From Dipteris shenzhenensis (taxonomy: Eukaryota; Polypodiophyta; Polypodiopsida; Gleicheniales): 64,000 nt of DNA. Made by a program: the position numbers and the translations under genes. This document shows, piece by piece, positions 10,991 through 23,345 of this stretch. The stretch is taken from NCBI GenBank assembly GCA_047967505.1, contig CM106539.1. The stretch is one strand, 5' to 3'. The notes below the pieces were generated by a model. The model saw only the letters and a program-made list of their open reading frames with translations, did not search any database and was not told where the DNA came from. Each line of letters starts with the position of its first letter. Within the stretch, counting starts at the first letter, position 1.

Positions 10991-11960
10991 GGAGCCTATA
11001 TAAACTAACTTACCAACCCAATAGCATAGCTCAAATCTGGCCTGGTAATAGTCATATAAATCAAACTTCCTACTATGCATCTGTACATAGTAGGGTCTTC
11101 CAGAAGCTCACCTGCATGTGCACTCAACTTCGCATTCTGCTCCAAAGGAACTGAAATAGGCTTACAACCTATCATCCCATATTTGGACAGCATGTCCAAT
11201 CCACACTGCCTTTGCAAGATCCATATCCCACTTGTGGATCTAATCACCTCAATGCCCAAGAAATAACGCAGCTCTCCCAAATCCTTCATCTCAAACTTCT
11301 CCTTCAATAGCATTTTCACATGAAGGATATCTTTATCACTATCACCTGTGATGATCAAATCATCAACATAAATGACAAGCACCATAATGCCTTTCTCTCT
11401 TTTTCTCACATAAAGTGAGAAATCTGCCTTGGAAATCTGAAAGCCAATAGTGACAAGATACTATCCTATCTTGTCAGACCATGCTCTAGGTGCTTGCTTC
11501 AAGCCATACAATGCTTTCTTCAACCTGCAAACAAACTCAGGATGAACAGCATGCACATAACCTAGTGGCTGCTCCATATAGACCTCTTCACCATGCAAGA
11601 AGGCATTCTTTACATCCATCTGATGTAAAGACCATCCCTTTGATGCAGCCATAGCAATGACTGCTCTTACCATTGCCATCCTTGCAACCGGACTGAATGT
11701 TTCTTCATAATCAATTCCATATGTTTGTGCATACCCCTTGACAACTAATCTTGACTTGTATCCGCTCATAGAAACATCTGCATTGTGCTTCACCTTATAA
11801 ACCCACTTGCAGCCAATTGCATTCTTGTCTTTAGGCAAAGGCACCAATTCCCATGTAGCATTTGCTTCCAAGGCATCCATTTCTTCATCCATGGCTTTCT
11901 CCCATTTTTCTTTTCCCATGGCTTGCTCAAAAGAAGTGGGTTCTGGTTCATGTATCACTT
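10991..11960 (-). pseudogene. Element C reverse transcriptase
   Basis: On the minus strand [40 protein letters not shown] and [12 protein letters not shown] are present in order. The frame is open from 12186 to 11461 and from 11409 to 11005. It is split by a TAG at 11461-11463 and followed by TAGs at 11005-11007 and 10996-10998. The three codons D-L-stop seen in B and E are absent through an in-frame 9-base deletion, so this RT lacks their shared stop. Confidence 0.9.
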
Positions 11961-13260
11961 TGACCATATAGGCATAGTGGATGGCTATAAATCCATCATA
12001 TTTTAGCCTATCCATAGGATACTTAACTCTAGTAGACCTGCGCAAAATAGGCTCACTACCAAGTGCTCTCAAAACATCCCTTGTCTTCCTTACTCCATGT
12101 ATAACAATAGAAGGAATACCCAACTCATCATCAAGGCTCCTGTTTTGAGCCACCGAATTCACCATCCACATAAGAGTGACCTGCATTCACATCAACCATG
12201 GGCTGATCTACTTTCTCTTTTCCCTTTCGTGATACTTGCATACCACTATATGCATTTCTTTGAGGAGATTCTCCTGATCTCAATCTGCCTGTCCATGGCA
12301 AAGTATGTGAACCACTGTTAGAGGACACTACAGGTCCACTAATAATTTGTGATTGCTGCTGTGAATTTTGTGCAGCATTACCATTTTGTGCATCTACATC
12401 ATTAATCACATTTACTGGTTTATACCAGCTGCTTATCTCATCAAAGAAAACATCTCTGCTCACTGTAAACTTACGAGTAGAAGGGTTAGAGCATCTATAC
12501 CCTTTCTACTACAGAGAATAACCAAGAAAGATGCACTTCTCAACTTTTGGATCCAACTTGGATCTCAACTCATCTGGCACATGAACATAGGCAATGCAAT
12601 GAAAAACTTTCAAATGAGAAATATTTGGTTTCCTACCAGTATACCTCTCTTCTGGCATCATGCCATGTATTGCTGTAGTGGGAGTCTTGTTCATTATGTA
12701 GACTGCTATAGCAATTGCTTCAGCCCAATAATAATCTGGCAGGTCTTTTTTGTTGAGCATGGCATGAGATACCTCTCCAATATGCCTGTTTTTCCTTTCG
12801 GCAAGTCCATTTTGCTATGGGGTATGGCTGCATGAATATTGTTTCTTTATGCCATGCTCCTGTAGGAACCTTGCAAACTCATTTGAGAGGTACTCTCCCC
12901 CTCCATCTAACCTTATGCATTTTATTCGCAGGCCTGTTTCTTTCTCAACCATAGCTTTAAAAGCTTTGAAATGCCCAAACACTTCACTTTTCTTTTTCAT
13001 AAAATACACCCAAACTTTTCTGCTGTAGTCATCAATAAAAGTGACAAAATAATGACATCCTCCAATAGATGCAGCTTTAGTAGTCCACACATCAGAGTGG
13101 ATTAATTCCAATGGCCTCTTACTCTCTTGAACATGTCTAGGAAATGGTTTCCTTGCCTGTTTTCCAAATTGATAGGCTTCACATACCTTATGCATTTCTG
13201 CAACCTTGAACTTAGGCAATCCTGCAACAATATTTTGGGCCTGCATTAATTTAAGTCACT
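11961..13260 (-). pseudogene. Element C integrase and linker
   Basis: On the minus strand, CEAYQFGKQ (Cys-to-Tyr in the zinc motif), LIHSDVW, IRLDGGGEY, then a TAG at 12815-12817, then QNGLAERKN keep the D-D-E residues. The YWAEAIAIAVYIMN and [14 protein letters not shown] blocks follow. Two adjacent TAGs at 12506-12511 replace the Gln-Gln of the sister copies. A Ser/Gln-rich linker runs on toward RT. Confidence 0.88.
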
Positions 13261-13800
13261 CTATATTAATATGACCAATGCATTTATGCCAGATATCAAC
13301 ACCGGTCCCATGTGCAAACATTATTGCACTCAATTCAAGCATGTCTGCATCCAATGTAAACATCCCGCCCTTCTTCTTCCCTTTTGCTATCAAGCGACCT
13401 TTATTTTTCATATCCTCAACAAAGCATCCATCAAGATTAAATCAGACCTACAAGCCCTGCTCAATCATTTGACCAATAAAAACTAGGTTCTTGGTGATAT
13501 TCGGGACATGAAATACATCAGATAGGTATTTCTTTTTCCCATCCTACATAGACAAAGGAATTTTACCAATCTGCACAATAGGATGTGTAGTATCATCACC
13601 AGTCTCCACAAATCTTGGTCTTTCCATTTTCCTTGCATCCTGCATCCATTCCGCATGACCTGTCATGTGGTTTGATGCACCTGAGTCAACATACCACACA
13701 TCATTGGTTTCTTCTGCACTTGTCATAGAATTGGTCATGTGATGCACCATAAACATATGCTCATTTCTGTCATCACCCTGTCTACTAGAGGATGCATAAT
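13261..13800 (-). pseudogene. Element C protease and pre-integrase region
   Basis: The minus strand contains WYVDSGASNHMTGHAEWM, an intact D-S-G loop near 13690, and further on the PNITKNLVFIGQ-like block, split by a TAG at 13544-13546. The GAG-pre-integrase stretch at 13261-13480 is broken by frameshifts and a CGA-to-TGA change. Confidence 0.82.
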
Positions 13801-14712
13801 TGCCTTGCTGCAATTTTCCATTCATGATGTCATTGTGCTTTTTGTAGTAGTCTTTAGCCATATGACCCATTTTACCACAGTAGTAGCATTCAACATTGCT
13901 GTTTGCATTTTGGCCTCTCTGCCATCCACCATGACCTCTTTGGCTCCCCCTGCCTCTAAAGTTACCACATCCTCCTCCATAGGACTGGTTTTTTTGAATT
14001 TGTTGCATATTCTGATTTCTACCATGGCCTCCAGATTGGCCTGCTCTACCTCTGCCTCTACCTCTTCCAACATTTGAGTAGAAGACAGTTTCTCTTGAAG
14101 TTCCTCTTGAAGAAGATGCACCACCATTTCTCTGCTCTTTAGAAATTAGAAGAGCAATCAACTCCTCAAAATCAGAAATTTTTCACGGACGGAAATGGAT
14201 GTCTGGAATTGTGCATAATCCTTTCCTAGACCATTCAAGGTCACAGAAACTAAATCATCATCTTCCACTGGCAACCCAATGGAAGCAAGTGCATCTGCAA
14301 TCTTCTTCACCTTCATGTGGTAGTCATTGATGCTCATATTTTCTCTCTACACATTATGCAACTCCTACTTGAGCTGCATTTTCTTGGCTTGCGTATTTGT
14401 GCTATACATTTTTGTCAAAGTATTCCACACCTCCTTCAGTGTGCTTGCATCCTGAATATGCACAATCATAGAATCTAAAATACTGATAGATAGCCAGTAC
14501 ATAACTTTTTTGGCTCTCTCATGCCATCCTTTAAATTCCTGCAACTCCTGTTGATTGGGAACATTAGGAATAACTGGTTCTTGTTTAGCTCTAATAATGA
14601 ACTCCCAATATCCTTTTCCCTTAAGGAAATTCGTCATTCTAAACTTCCATGCTTGGAAGTTGTTCTTGTCAAGCTTTTCAGTGACTATCTATGAAAGAGC
14701 ATCAAACACCAT
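13801..14712 (-). pseudogene. Element C gag
   Basis: The minus-strand ATG at 14712 is followed seven codons later by a TAG (14689-14691) where B and E have CAG. The capsid region is 14637-14365 (KGYWEFI, HERAKKVMYWLS, TKMYSTN), ended by a TAG at 14365-14367, with another at 14347-14349. The Gly/Arg-rich part and zinc knuckle CYYCGKMGHMAKDY follow; the last Cys is replaced by Tyr. Confidence 0.86.
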
Positions 14713-15239
14713 TATAGAACACTGCAAATATATTCTGTCACTGCAAAAAACACAACTTCTGCCTCACAAGGGCAAATCTGCAAAACTGACGAAAGTGGTA
14801 TTTGACCACATAGTCACTCCGTAGTGACGATTTTGCATCAACAGGTAATAAAAATGATTCTGTCACTCCCAATATCTCTGTGCATAGGCATATGATGCAA
14901 TTTTTGTGGCAACTTTTCATCGATCTGCGAAACAGTGATCGCACAGCAAAAAACAGGGCACTTTCTGAGTGCCTATGAAAAACTTCCACCACCAAAACAG
15001 GCCTTGAAATGGCCTCGAATCAAAAAAATAATGTCACCTAGGGCTTTGCCCTGCCCTGCAGCATATACTACCCTCTCGCCACATCGCGAAGGGCGTCCCA
15101 ATCTGAGACAATGCACTCTTGCACTTTCTTGCTGTGCTACCTGCAGAGATTTGCTCCCAAACTCGAAAAAGGAAAGCAACACTGATCCTCTTACCAAGAC
15201 ACTGTGAACTTGGTTTGCCTTCTTGAGCTCCTTACCACG

Positions 15240-15257
15240 AACCGAGCTCTGATACCA
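15240..15257 (-). other. Primer-binding site of element C
   Basis: The minus strand reads TGGTATCAGAGCTCGGTT directly after the LTR. It keeps the canonical G that is A in B and E. Confidence 0.88.
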
Positions 15258-15616
15258 TGTGAAGAGAGTGGGAGAGAAGTAAGGAGTCTCACTTGCAGCT
15301 TTCTCACATACCCAATAGGGGAATACACACAAATGTGGAGGCTAAAAATAGTTTTCCTCTTCTTAGTTATAAAAGCCAAAAGAATCTCTCTTTTTGTACA
15401 AAAGGAATAGGTGAACCCTATATGTGCGTCTCAAACCAAACTTAGATAACCTAGGTGGAATACTAATTGAGCCACTAACTAGAGTACATAAAGATAGCTG
15501 TCATCCAGCTATTATTCATGGGCGGTGTACCAACCACATCTGCAGCTAACATGTCGATGACATAAATGCACAACGGTCACCCTGGCATATCACGAGTGGA
15601 GCTCGATATCTCAACA
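15258..15616 (-). repeat. 5' LTR of element C
   Basis: 359 bp, bounded by TGTGAAGAG and ATCTCAACA in plus orientation. The PBS lies on its left side and the target duplication ACACC on its right. Confidence 0.92.
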
Positions 15617-17040
15617 ACACCAAGCCATAAAAATGTAAATAATGGGATGGAAGTCAAGGGTGAGGATGTCTAAGTCATCTTCCAAAAAATATCCTCATGG
15701 AAATAGGCCATAGCTATTATTGGATGGGCATGGGCATTAGCATGGTGGAGGAGGAGATTGAAGGTGAAAGAGGGTAGGGGTTAACAAAGTTAATGTGGTG
15801 TTGTGTGGCAACGGTGTTAATTATGTGGAGGTAATAGTTGAAGGTGTCTTCAATCGTGCGTGGTGCAAATGCGAGTGCAACGGTGGATGTGGACACTGAT
15901 AGGAGCTATTGGTGGTAGCAAGTTGTTGGCTTGGTGTTACTGGACCTATAGCCAATGAGTCGACTCATTTGTTTGTTATAGGAGGGTATGGAGGTGCTCG
16001 ATCTAATTGGCTTACTCTACCATTTGATTTTGTATGGCCAAATTTTGAGCTTGGAGTGCCTCTTGTTGTTGTTGATCAAGGGAACCTTGGCATTGGAGTT
16101 ATTTGTAATCAAATGCCAAGGACTCCTCACATGACCTTTCCATGTCAAGGGCTAACTCTATTTCGTTCAGCTTGTCTTAAAGTTATATGGCCTGCTATAC
16201 TACTGTGGCAGCCCTGTGGCCTCGACTGTTTTTCAATCCACTCTTTCCTTGTCGAGCTATGCCCTTTTCCTTCTAGAGTTGCTTTTGCTTACTTCCCTTT
16301 GGAGGCATGCTAATCAATGTACTCTTGCTTTTGTGTTAATATGGTTCGGTTGTTTGAGTCATGGCTACCAAGGTGCCCCTAAATATATGCTCCATTTTTG
16401 GGGCATCCCTAGTTGTCTTCATTAAGCAGGCATAGCTATCGAGAGAGGAGCAATTGGAGGAGGTGCATTGAGCTAGGGCTTCCATATGAGCCCTCCACCT
16501 ATCTCTTGGAGGTGGCTGTTGTTGCTATTATCACTATTTCTTAGCCTCCTCCCTTTTTTTTTGCTATGATTTTACCCGATTCATGGTAGAGGAGTTGCTT
16601 GGTTTGGAAATATTGATTGCCCTGCCTTTAGTTCCTATTTTAGATGGATGGGGAGGAGGGTTTGTTCCATTCTCATGGGACATGTCCACAAGAGGAGTCT
16701 CCTTAGCTGCTACTACTAGTTCTCCATGGCCTAGCAGTGTCCTTTAGTGGTTTCTCCCTTTCTCTTAGTTGGCATGCCTCTTCTTCTCTCTTTCGGAGCA
16801 CTCCCTCATCGGCCTTCAGGTTGGCATTGACTTCGGTTGGTGACCCTTGGAGCTGGTGGCTTAACTATCCTTCTACTTTTTTCTTGGGGGATGGTTTTGG
16901 ATCCAAATGCGTTGGCCTTGTGGGTGCCAGAGCTAATGGTAAGGAGCTATCTTTCAATGTGTTGCCATAATTGTCAAGGCTATTATTATTGCATATGTTT
17001 GGTAGGCATATGTTTGGTTGCCATAATTTATAGATGATGG
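15617..17040. other. No recognisable gene; GT-rich then T-rich sequence
   Basis: No protein family could be recognised on either strand. A 134-codon open frame at 15909-16313 (+) has no motifs or repeats and is probably chance. Short repeats of CATATGTTTGGT occur around 16990-17060, just at the edge of Copia fragment M. Confidence 0.5.
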
Positions 17041-18400
17041 TATGTTTGGTAGGCATATGCATTTTGGAAATATCCACAACCATATCTTTCTTATATAACT
17101 TCACTAGGGCTCCAAAATTGAGGTGTCCAAACCTCTCATGCCACAAATGAGTATCTTCCATGGTAGAATCAAGAGCAAAGGCATGTGCATCGGCAAGTGC
17201 AGCATCATCATCCAAACATGTGCCCTAAGCATCAAGTCTATAAAGACCTCTAGACAATGTGCCGGTCAAAACCATGGTAAAGGCATGTGTAGCATCATAC
17301 ACTACACACCTCACACCATCAAAAAGAACCTGAAAGCCACATGTAGCAATGGCTGAAATAGAAATGAGGTTCTTACAAATGCCTGGAACATAAAGCACAT
17401 GCTCTAGAGTAACAATACCACCAGAGACAGAAGTAAGAGCAACTTGCCCAATACCTTTCATGGTATATGATGCATTATTGGCACATGTGACACTGCCCCC
17501 TGAGATGTAAGCTCCAATGAGCTGAATAACTTCCTGCAGGAAGTGATGTGCTTGCTAGCACCACTATCAAAGAACCGGGCATCACAAACATCTGAAACTG
17601 CCATACAAGCATCATGAACATCGGGATTATACTGACATGTAACCAAGAAAGCCCAATGCTGGTCTTGTGCAAAATTAGCGGACTCATGTCGATCTTCTGT
17701 ACTAGAAGAACCAGATACTACAAGACTAGACTCTTTCTTCTTCTTTTCAGATGCTATGCGCTTCCTGCATTGAGAATATCATGTCGAGGTTTCCTGCAAT
17801 AATTACATCTCTTCTTCTTTTTGTTATCCCCTGAAGAAGAGGCACCATGTGAATGATCAGCATGGGAATGAGAGGGTTTTCCAGCTGAAACCTTGCCTTT
17901 ACATTTGTGTTTGTGATGGGTAGCAAATGCTTGATCACTAGCCATGGAAGCATTGTGATTCACACGACTTTGCTCCTCCTGAAGAAGAAGAGCAATCAAC
18001 TGGTCAAAAGAGAAATGATTGCAATCACCCCCTGCAACCAACCTCAATGTAGTAGCAAAGCCTTGATATGAATCATGAAACCCATCAAGGGTATTGGAAA
18101 CAAGCTAAGAATCAGACATAATCTCATCAATGTTGGCCAACTGCTCTTTTAAATCCTTCACATTAGTGAGATAGGCATCCATGTTCCCACCTCATCAAGC
18201 TTCAAATCTTTCAACTGCTTGTGGAGAGAGGCAACCCTCGCCTCATTCCGCACTTGATACAAAGATGCAAGCTGATCCCATGCTTGCTTAGTTGTCTTAC
18301 AAGACTGAATATGAGGGATAATAACCCGTTTCACTGAAAGAGCAATCAAGGCATGTGCTTTGGCATCACGACCATCCCACTGGCCCCCTCATCCAGCCGT
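17040..18400 (-). pseudogene. Copia fragment M: gag, protease and pre-integrase, minus strand
   Basis: Reading right to left: a gag capsid piece (18349-18158: KQAWDQLASLYQ, VASLHKQLKDLKL); a Ser/His-rich linker with a damaged zinc knuckle (RCNYCRKPRHD, 17747-18047); protease with FDSGASKHIT (near 17565); a PGICKNLISIS block; and LWHERFGHLNFGAL of GAG-pre-integrase at about 17140. Homology stops at about 17040, before the zinc motif of integrase, so all of IN, RT and RH are missing. Several frameshifts are present. The family differs from A and B/C/E. Confidence 0.82.
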
Positions 18401-18556
18401 CCCACCTGATATGTGATCTCTCCCCCAACTGAAGGCCCTCGGCATCTCTGACCTTATGGGGGCCAAAGAGTGTGGGCTTCATTCCATTATGGGGTATTTA
18501 TACAAGTTGGAGATCTTCTCTTTCTACATGTAGGAATTGTAAGACATTCTCTCTCT

Positions 18557-18711
18557 ACATGTAGAACTTGCATGTAGAACTCGCATGTAGGAGTTATATG
18601 TAGAACTCGCATGTAGGAATTGCATGTAGAACTCGCATGTAGGAGTTGCATGTAGAAATCGTATGTAGAACTTGCATGTAGAACTCACATGTAGAAGTTG
18701 CATGCAGTTCC
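18557..18711. repeat. 13-bp minisatellite, about 12 units
   Basis: Tandem units are close to GCATGTAGAACTC and GCATGTAGGAGTT, alternating so that a 26-bp higher-order period is also visible. Units differ by one to three bases. The array sits between Copia fragment M and a sliver of Gypsy-like gag. Confidence 0.9.
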
Positions 18712-18780
18712 AATACATCAATTACAAGCCGAGGAAGTGGACTTGTCATTTGAGTATGAAACAGAGTACCCAGTGACAGT
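18711..18780 (+). pseudogene. Sliver matching the gag region of Gypsy element G
   Basis: From CCAATACATCAATTACAAGC onward about 70 bases match 25158-25228 of element G with few differences, then the match stops and Copia integrase sequence begins. No further Gypsy sequence is visible on either side, so this is a mosaic joint. Confidence 0.7.
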
Positions 18781-18789
18781 GCTAGAGCA

Positions 18790-19240
18790 ATGCTTAGTGA
18801 GAAGCATCTTCCGAATTAGTATTGGGCAGAATCAATAGCCATTGCAAACTATTTACTTAATCAGCTTCCTATCGAGCTAGTAAAAGGTATGACTCCTTAT
18901 GAAGCATTCACTGGACATGAGCCACACATTGGGCATCTCCACATATTTGGTTACATAGGATATGCCCACATACATGATGATCATCACAGGAAATTAGATG
19001 CAAAGTCAGGCAAATGCATCATGGTTGGCTACAGTGAAGAAAGCAAAGCATACAAATTGTATGACCCCATCAACCGCAAGGTCATTATCTCGAGAGATGT
19101 AATCTTTGATGAGGAATCAGAATGGAAAACCTCACCTACATAGCAGATAGAAGCATCGACTTCGAAGTCATCTACAGAACAGGTTGATGAAGAAGAGCAA
19201 GAATTGCCCAACAACACCCTTGAAATTGGTTCCAAAAGCA
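18790..19240 (+). pseudogene. Copia fragment N: integrase C-terminal part
   Basis: The plus strand has YWAESIAIANYLLNQ after a damaged start, then MTPYEAFTGHEPHIGHLHIFG, KCIMVGYSEESKAYKLYDP and ISRDVIFDEES, the standard Copia integrase C-terminal blocks, ending in an acidic linker. The catalytic core and RT are missing. TAG stops lie near 18832 and 19141. Confidence 0.85.
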
Positions 19241-19439
19241 TTGATGGGAGCCATGCAGTTCACCAAAATGACCTTGTCATCATTCTGATTGATGTCATCA
19301 TGACTAATCCCTCGGACAAGGCCTTGCACTTTAGGAGGTCCATAGTGCCTTGTGGTGAAAACTTTTTGTGGATAACCACAAAGCACCCTTCTGCTTGGCC
19401 AAGGTAATGTGCCAATGAGATTGATCTTTGACTGAAGCT

Positions 19440-19654
19440 TGTTGAGGAACCATCTCAACATCATATGTTCAATATGTGCATAGCACTAACCCAACAGAGT
19501 GCTATAAAGGAAAGGGTTAGAAACCCTAATCCTAAAGGGATTTGTATATATTCATCATTTTCAACCAAATCTAGTGTACAGTTAGTCATTTGTGGTGTGC
19601 TCTCTAGCTATTCCCTCTCTCCTCATTCTTCTCTCCTCTCTCCATATTTGTTCA
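19440..19654 (+). repeat. Probable 5' LTR of Copia element O
   Basis: The segment begins TGTTGAGGAACC, ends TTTGTTCA and is directly followed by a primer-binding-site-like sequence. Its start is inferred only from the TG and the resemblance to other LTR starts here. No partner LTR was found. Confidence 0.45.
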
Positions 19655-19672
19655 TGGTATAAGAGCATGGTT
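19655..19672 (+). other. Primer-binding site of element O
   Basis: TGGTATAAGAGCATGGTT matches the initiator-Met-tRNA PBS consensus except for A in place of C at the seventh base. Confidence 0.65.
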
Positions 19673-22101
19673 CCGCCTTCCGCTAGGGCACCATCCTTCT
19701 TGTGAGAGATTTGTTGAGAGATAGAGATTGAGTGTTCCCCGAGTGTTCCTCCTTTCATTCCGCTGATGAAAGAAATTTCCGTTCATCTCTTTTGAGTATT
19801 CTTTGAGACAAAATTTATGTCCATTGTGATTCTGTTTTGAGAGGGAGACCTTGCCTCGAGAGAAAGAGCTTAAAGCTTTGAGTGGTAACTTCAACCTGCA
19901 ACTACAAGCCAAGGCTGCAGCAGTAAGCAAGGCTTGGCCTATTCATCAGTAACCAAGGTGCCTACATAGTCAACTCCATGCTCAGCTTCTTTAATGACCT
20001 CCAAGCTCATGCAGGGACTACTATATCGAGCTAAGGACCTAGGCTCGCTCAGACATAAAGCAAAATCTTCATCACAAGCAATTTTTCACTAAGCCTATGT
20101 GCAGCTCCAACCATGACTTCTAAGGCTACCCATGCCAACTATCTCTCTACAAGGACTACCATCTTTCCACAGTGCCATCTCTAGCCAGTGCTTGCTCACC
20201 AACCCAAGAAGCTCGCATGCTCTCCATTAACGTCTAGTGATGCAGACCTTCTCCAACTGGCGAGTCTTCAATGGTGCCTACTACTCCATCTCCAAAGGCG
20301 GCATAGCTCCAATAGTAAACCTCATGGCTCTCTACAAACAATGACCCACCATATGCCTGTACAGGTAGACAAACAATGCATCTAGTGCACCCATGATATG
20401 CTACTCATAGACTAGCTCCATCACAGTGCATAGTGCCTCCAACGGAGCAATGCATCAAGGCTATGATGCCTCAATGAGCCATTGCATGCAACCTTCTCTA
20501 ACTGACTAGAAACAATGACACACAGTTGCACCTCCAGCAGTCTTCTTGAGATCAACTCATAGATGAACAAAGAGCCATCGAGCTCTAGCAACACCAACTT
20601 TCCTACAGTCATGGCTTATGCTCGGCCAACTGATCACTACCACCAACCAAGTGCAAACACTTCATACAACTAAGCTTACAAAGCAAGGAGCTACAATGGG
20701 ACTAGCAACCCATGATCTTGCCACTTCTATCAACAAGGAGCTTATAATGCTCCATCATCCTCAGCTCTTAGGCAACTATACACAAGCAGCCATAAACTCA
20801 CAAGACGGGCGAACATCAACACTCCCCAATGGTGCAACAAACCACAGGCAATCACTCAAAGAAGACGACCCATTAAAAAAATATTTTCTAGATTTTGTCA
20901 GCATCTCACAAGATTTTGGAGAATCATTGATGGAATCACCTAAGATTTGGGTAGATCTTATCCTTTGCATTCACACGTGTACACCACAGAATTGTTACAT
21001 ATGGCAGCCTTATATTCTTTGCCACATGATGAACTCTTATCCATTTTGCCACATCATCATTACACAATCAACTAACACATGATCACCACCGATTGAGAGC
21101 CACATCAGCAAATCCTTATCCTCGACCATATTAGCATTCTATGACACATCATCCCATCTGCCATGTCATCTACCGCATTGGCACTGCCACCTCATCATTG
21201 ACACATGGCACACAAGTGCCCCTTCAGAGGCACACTTTGCATGCTCCATATGCACATAGGTTCCACATCATCACAGTTCCCTAGAGGCACACCCCTTCCT
21301 AAGCACACACTTTGCATGTGAACACACTGGCCACATCATCATTTTTCACCCCTTTTCCCCCTCCACCTTGATCAAGCGGTATCTCTTGATCCAGGAAGAA
21401 TTTGAGGGTGCTCCAAAAAGAAAAAACACTTGATTTTCCATGCTCTACCTGTCATCACATCACGTGCACATTTTAAAGCAAGTATCACACGATTTTGAGC
21501 CTCATTGTTGACAAATCCACTTCTTGCATGCACATCAGCCTCTACATCAACGCATCTGACTAAGCACCTAAAATGAAAAAAGAAAGGAATTATTTGCTGC
21601 ATTTTCATTGCTCGATGGTTGGTCTAGATCTAGACTACAGTATCATAGTTCATCCTTAGAGGAGAGAACTCCAACGTAGCCAATCAAAGCCATGCCCAAA
21701 AATTCCTAAATAGTTCCTATTTGGAGTCAATCCCTAAGCTCACATGTAGTTTCACATCATTACATGTCTTAAACCCAACATTCCATAGTTTGATGAGTAG
21801 ACTTTAGAGTTTACAAAGTCATTGATCGATTGATCAGTGGGTAGATTGCACATTTGTTCTTTTTACACACACATGCAATCATTGTAAATCCTATTTGGCT
21901 ATTTTCCAGCATTGTGCACATCATTTAAGCCTTGTAAAACCTCTTGGCTATTTCCGGCATCATTTTTCACAAGCCTTGTAATAGATTGGATTATATATTG
22001 CACTTCATTTTCGACAGTTCAGATTGCACTTGATACAGTCAATGTATTGTAGTTGATTTAGACAGTGATTTTTACAAGCACTTTGAGTACTATCTTGCAC
22101 C
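19673..22101. other. Long leader or insertion without recognisable gene
   Basis: There are about 2.4 kb between the O primer-binding site and the O gag ATG. Nothing recognisable is coded. From about 20980 to 21340 the sequence is enriched in degenerate CCACATCATC and TGACACATC words. This is longer than the usual Copia leader, so part may be a separate insertion. Confidence 0.5.
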
Positions 22102-23345
22102 ATGTCTACCACTACCAACCTCGATTTGGAGGCATCTCCTAAGCTAGACAACTCAAATTATGGCATAGGGAAATACAAATGGAGACCATTCTTGTACTTG
22201 AAGACAAATGGGAGTATGCCAATGGGTCTACACCTAGATCTCAGACGATCCCGCTAGTAGTAGCTCCACTCCTACCATTGCCAAAGCACAAGCAGTAGGA
22301 TCTATAGCTGCACCACCACTATCTACACATCTAGTAGATCCTACCATTTCCTAAGCCTAGACAGAATGGGATAAGAAACACAAACATGCATATCATCTAA
22401 TCAAGCAGAATGTGCAAGCCGTTGTGCTTGGATAGCTCGACATAGGGAAGACATCAAAAGAAGCATGGGATATGTTCTCATATCTCTTTACGAGTGCAAG
22501 AACACATCCAAGATTCTCACCTTGAGAAACCAAATAAACCAAAATTTCCATAATAGCAATGATATTGGTCATGCACGATCAAGGATTACAACAATCAGTT
22601 TGCAACAATAGCATGACAGACTATGAATCCTGCAAAAATGGTTTAAGTCATCTTGAGAGGACTAGGAGAGGGATACAAGAATTTAGTTTAGAGTATTTAC
22701 ATTCAATAAAAAATTCCAACATTGGAAGAATTATAGTCAGTGTTACTTAGTGAAGAACTCAGGACTCAGGCCATCAGTGTTATAGTCAGTGTTACTTGGT
22801 GAAGAACTTAGGACTCAGGCCATTCACACATGCAAATGCCATTCCAATGATCAAGCATTCATAGCTTCAAATAGAAGAAGAGGTAGAGGTAGAGAATTTC
22901 AATGAAGTGGTTATCATCGGCAACAAATGCATCATTAAAGTCAGCATCAACATCAGTAACCAAGAGGAAATCATTCCAATAGAGGAAGATTTCAAGGAAG
23001 ATGGAATGCATCCACCAATGTGTCAAACATTTAGTGCAACTATTATCATAAGTTTGGACATTATGAAAGAGATTTTTGCAAGAAGTAGTACAACCAAGGC
23101 AGTAAATCCAGTGCAATCAAGGGAATTTCCAAGCAAGAAGAAATAATTGTGGTGGACACTCAAGTCCCAATCATTATGCGTGTGAACCTGAGAATATGTC
23201 TCTTGCAAGTGAGGATAGGCAAAAGACTAGAATAGTGTACCTTGACATAGCTTGCAATTCAAAAGGGGAATGCAATTCTCAATTTGATCAATCTGATCAA
23301 GATCCTTGGTACATTGACAATGGTGCATCCTTGCACATGACAAAG
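22102..23345 (+). pseudogene. Copia element O gag and start of protease
   Basis: An ATG at 22102 begins a gag of the type MSTTTNLDLEASPKL-DNSNYG. It continues with TSKEAWDMFSYLF, SVCNNSMTDYESCKNGL and a damaged zinc knuckle near 23020-23090. The protease loop WYIDNGASLHMTKC is at 23308-23349, D-N-G in place of D-S-G. Stops and frameshifts are frequent. Homology ends abruptly at the TGTTGAG at 23346, where other sequence begins. Confidence 0.8.

Larger units (their letters stand above)
10001..15616 (-). mobile_element. Copia element C, full length, minus strand
   Basis: This is a complete Copia element of the B/E family in the opposite orientation: 5' LTR 15258-15616, PBS 15240-15257, gag, PR, IN, RT, RH, PPT 10357-10365 and 3' LTR 10001-10356. 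The target duplication is ATACC (9996-10000) and ACACC (15617-15621), one transition apart. Its LTRs differ at about 24 positions by eye, so it is the oldest of the three copies. Ten CAG-to-TAG stops were counted. It also has a 59-bp tandem duplication in RNase H and a 9-base deletion that removes the RT stop shared by B and E. Confidence 0.93.

Noticed and set aside
15909-16313. 134-codon plus-strand open frame
   Set aside because: No motif, no repeat and no neighbour that would use it. The composition looks like translated non-coding GT-rich DNA.
18557-18711. CRISPR-like array
   Set aside because: The units are 13 bp and contiguous, with no spacers, in a plant genome.
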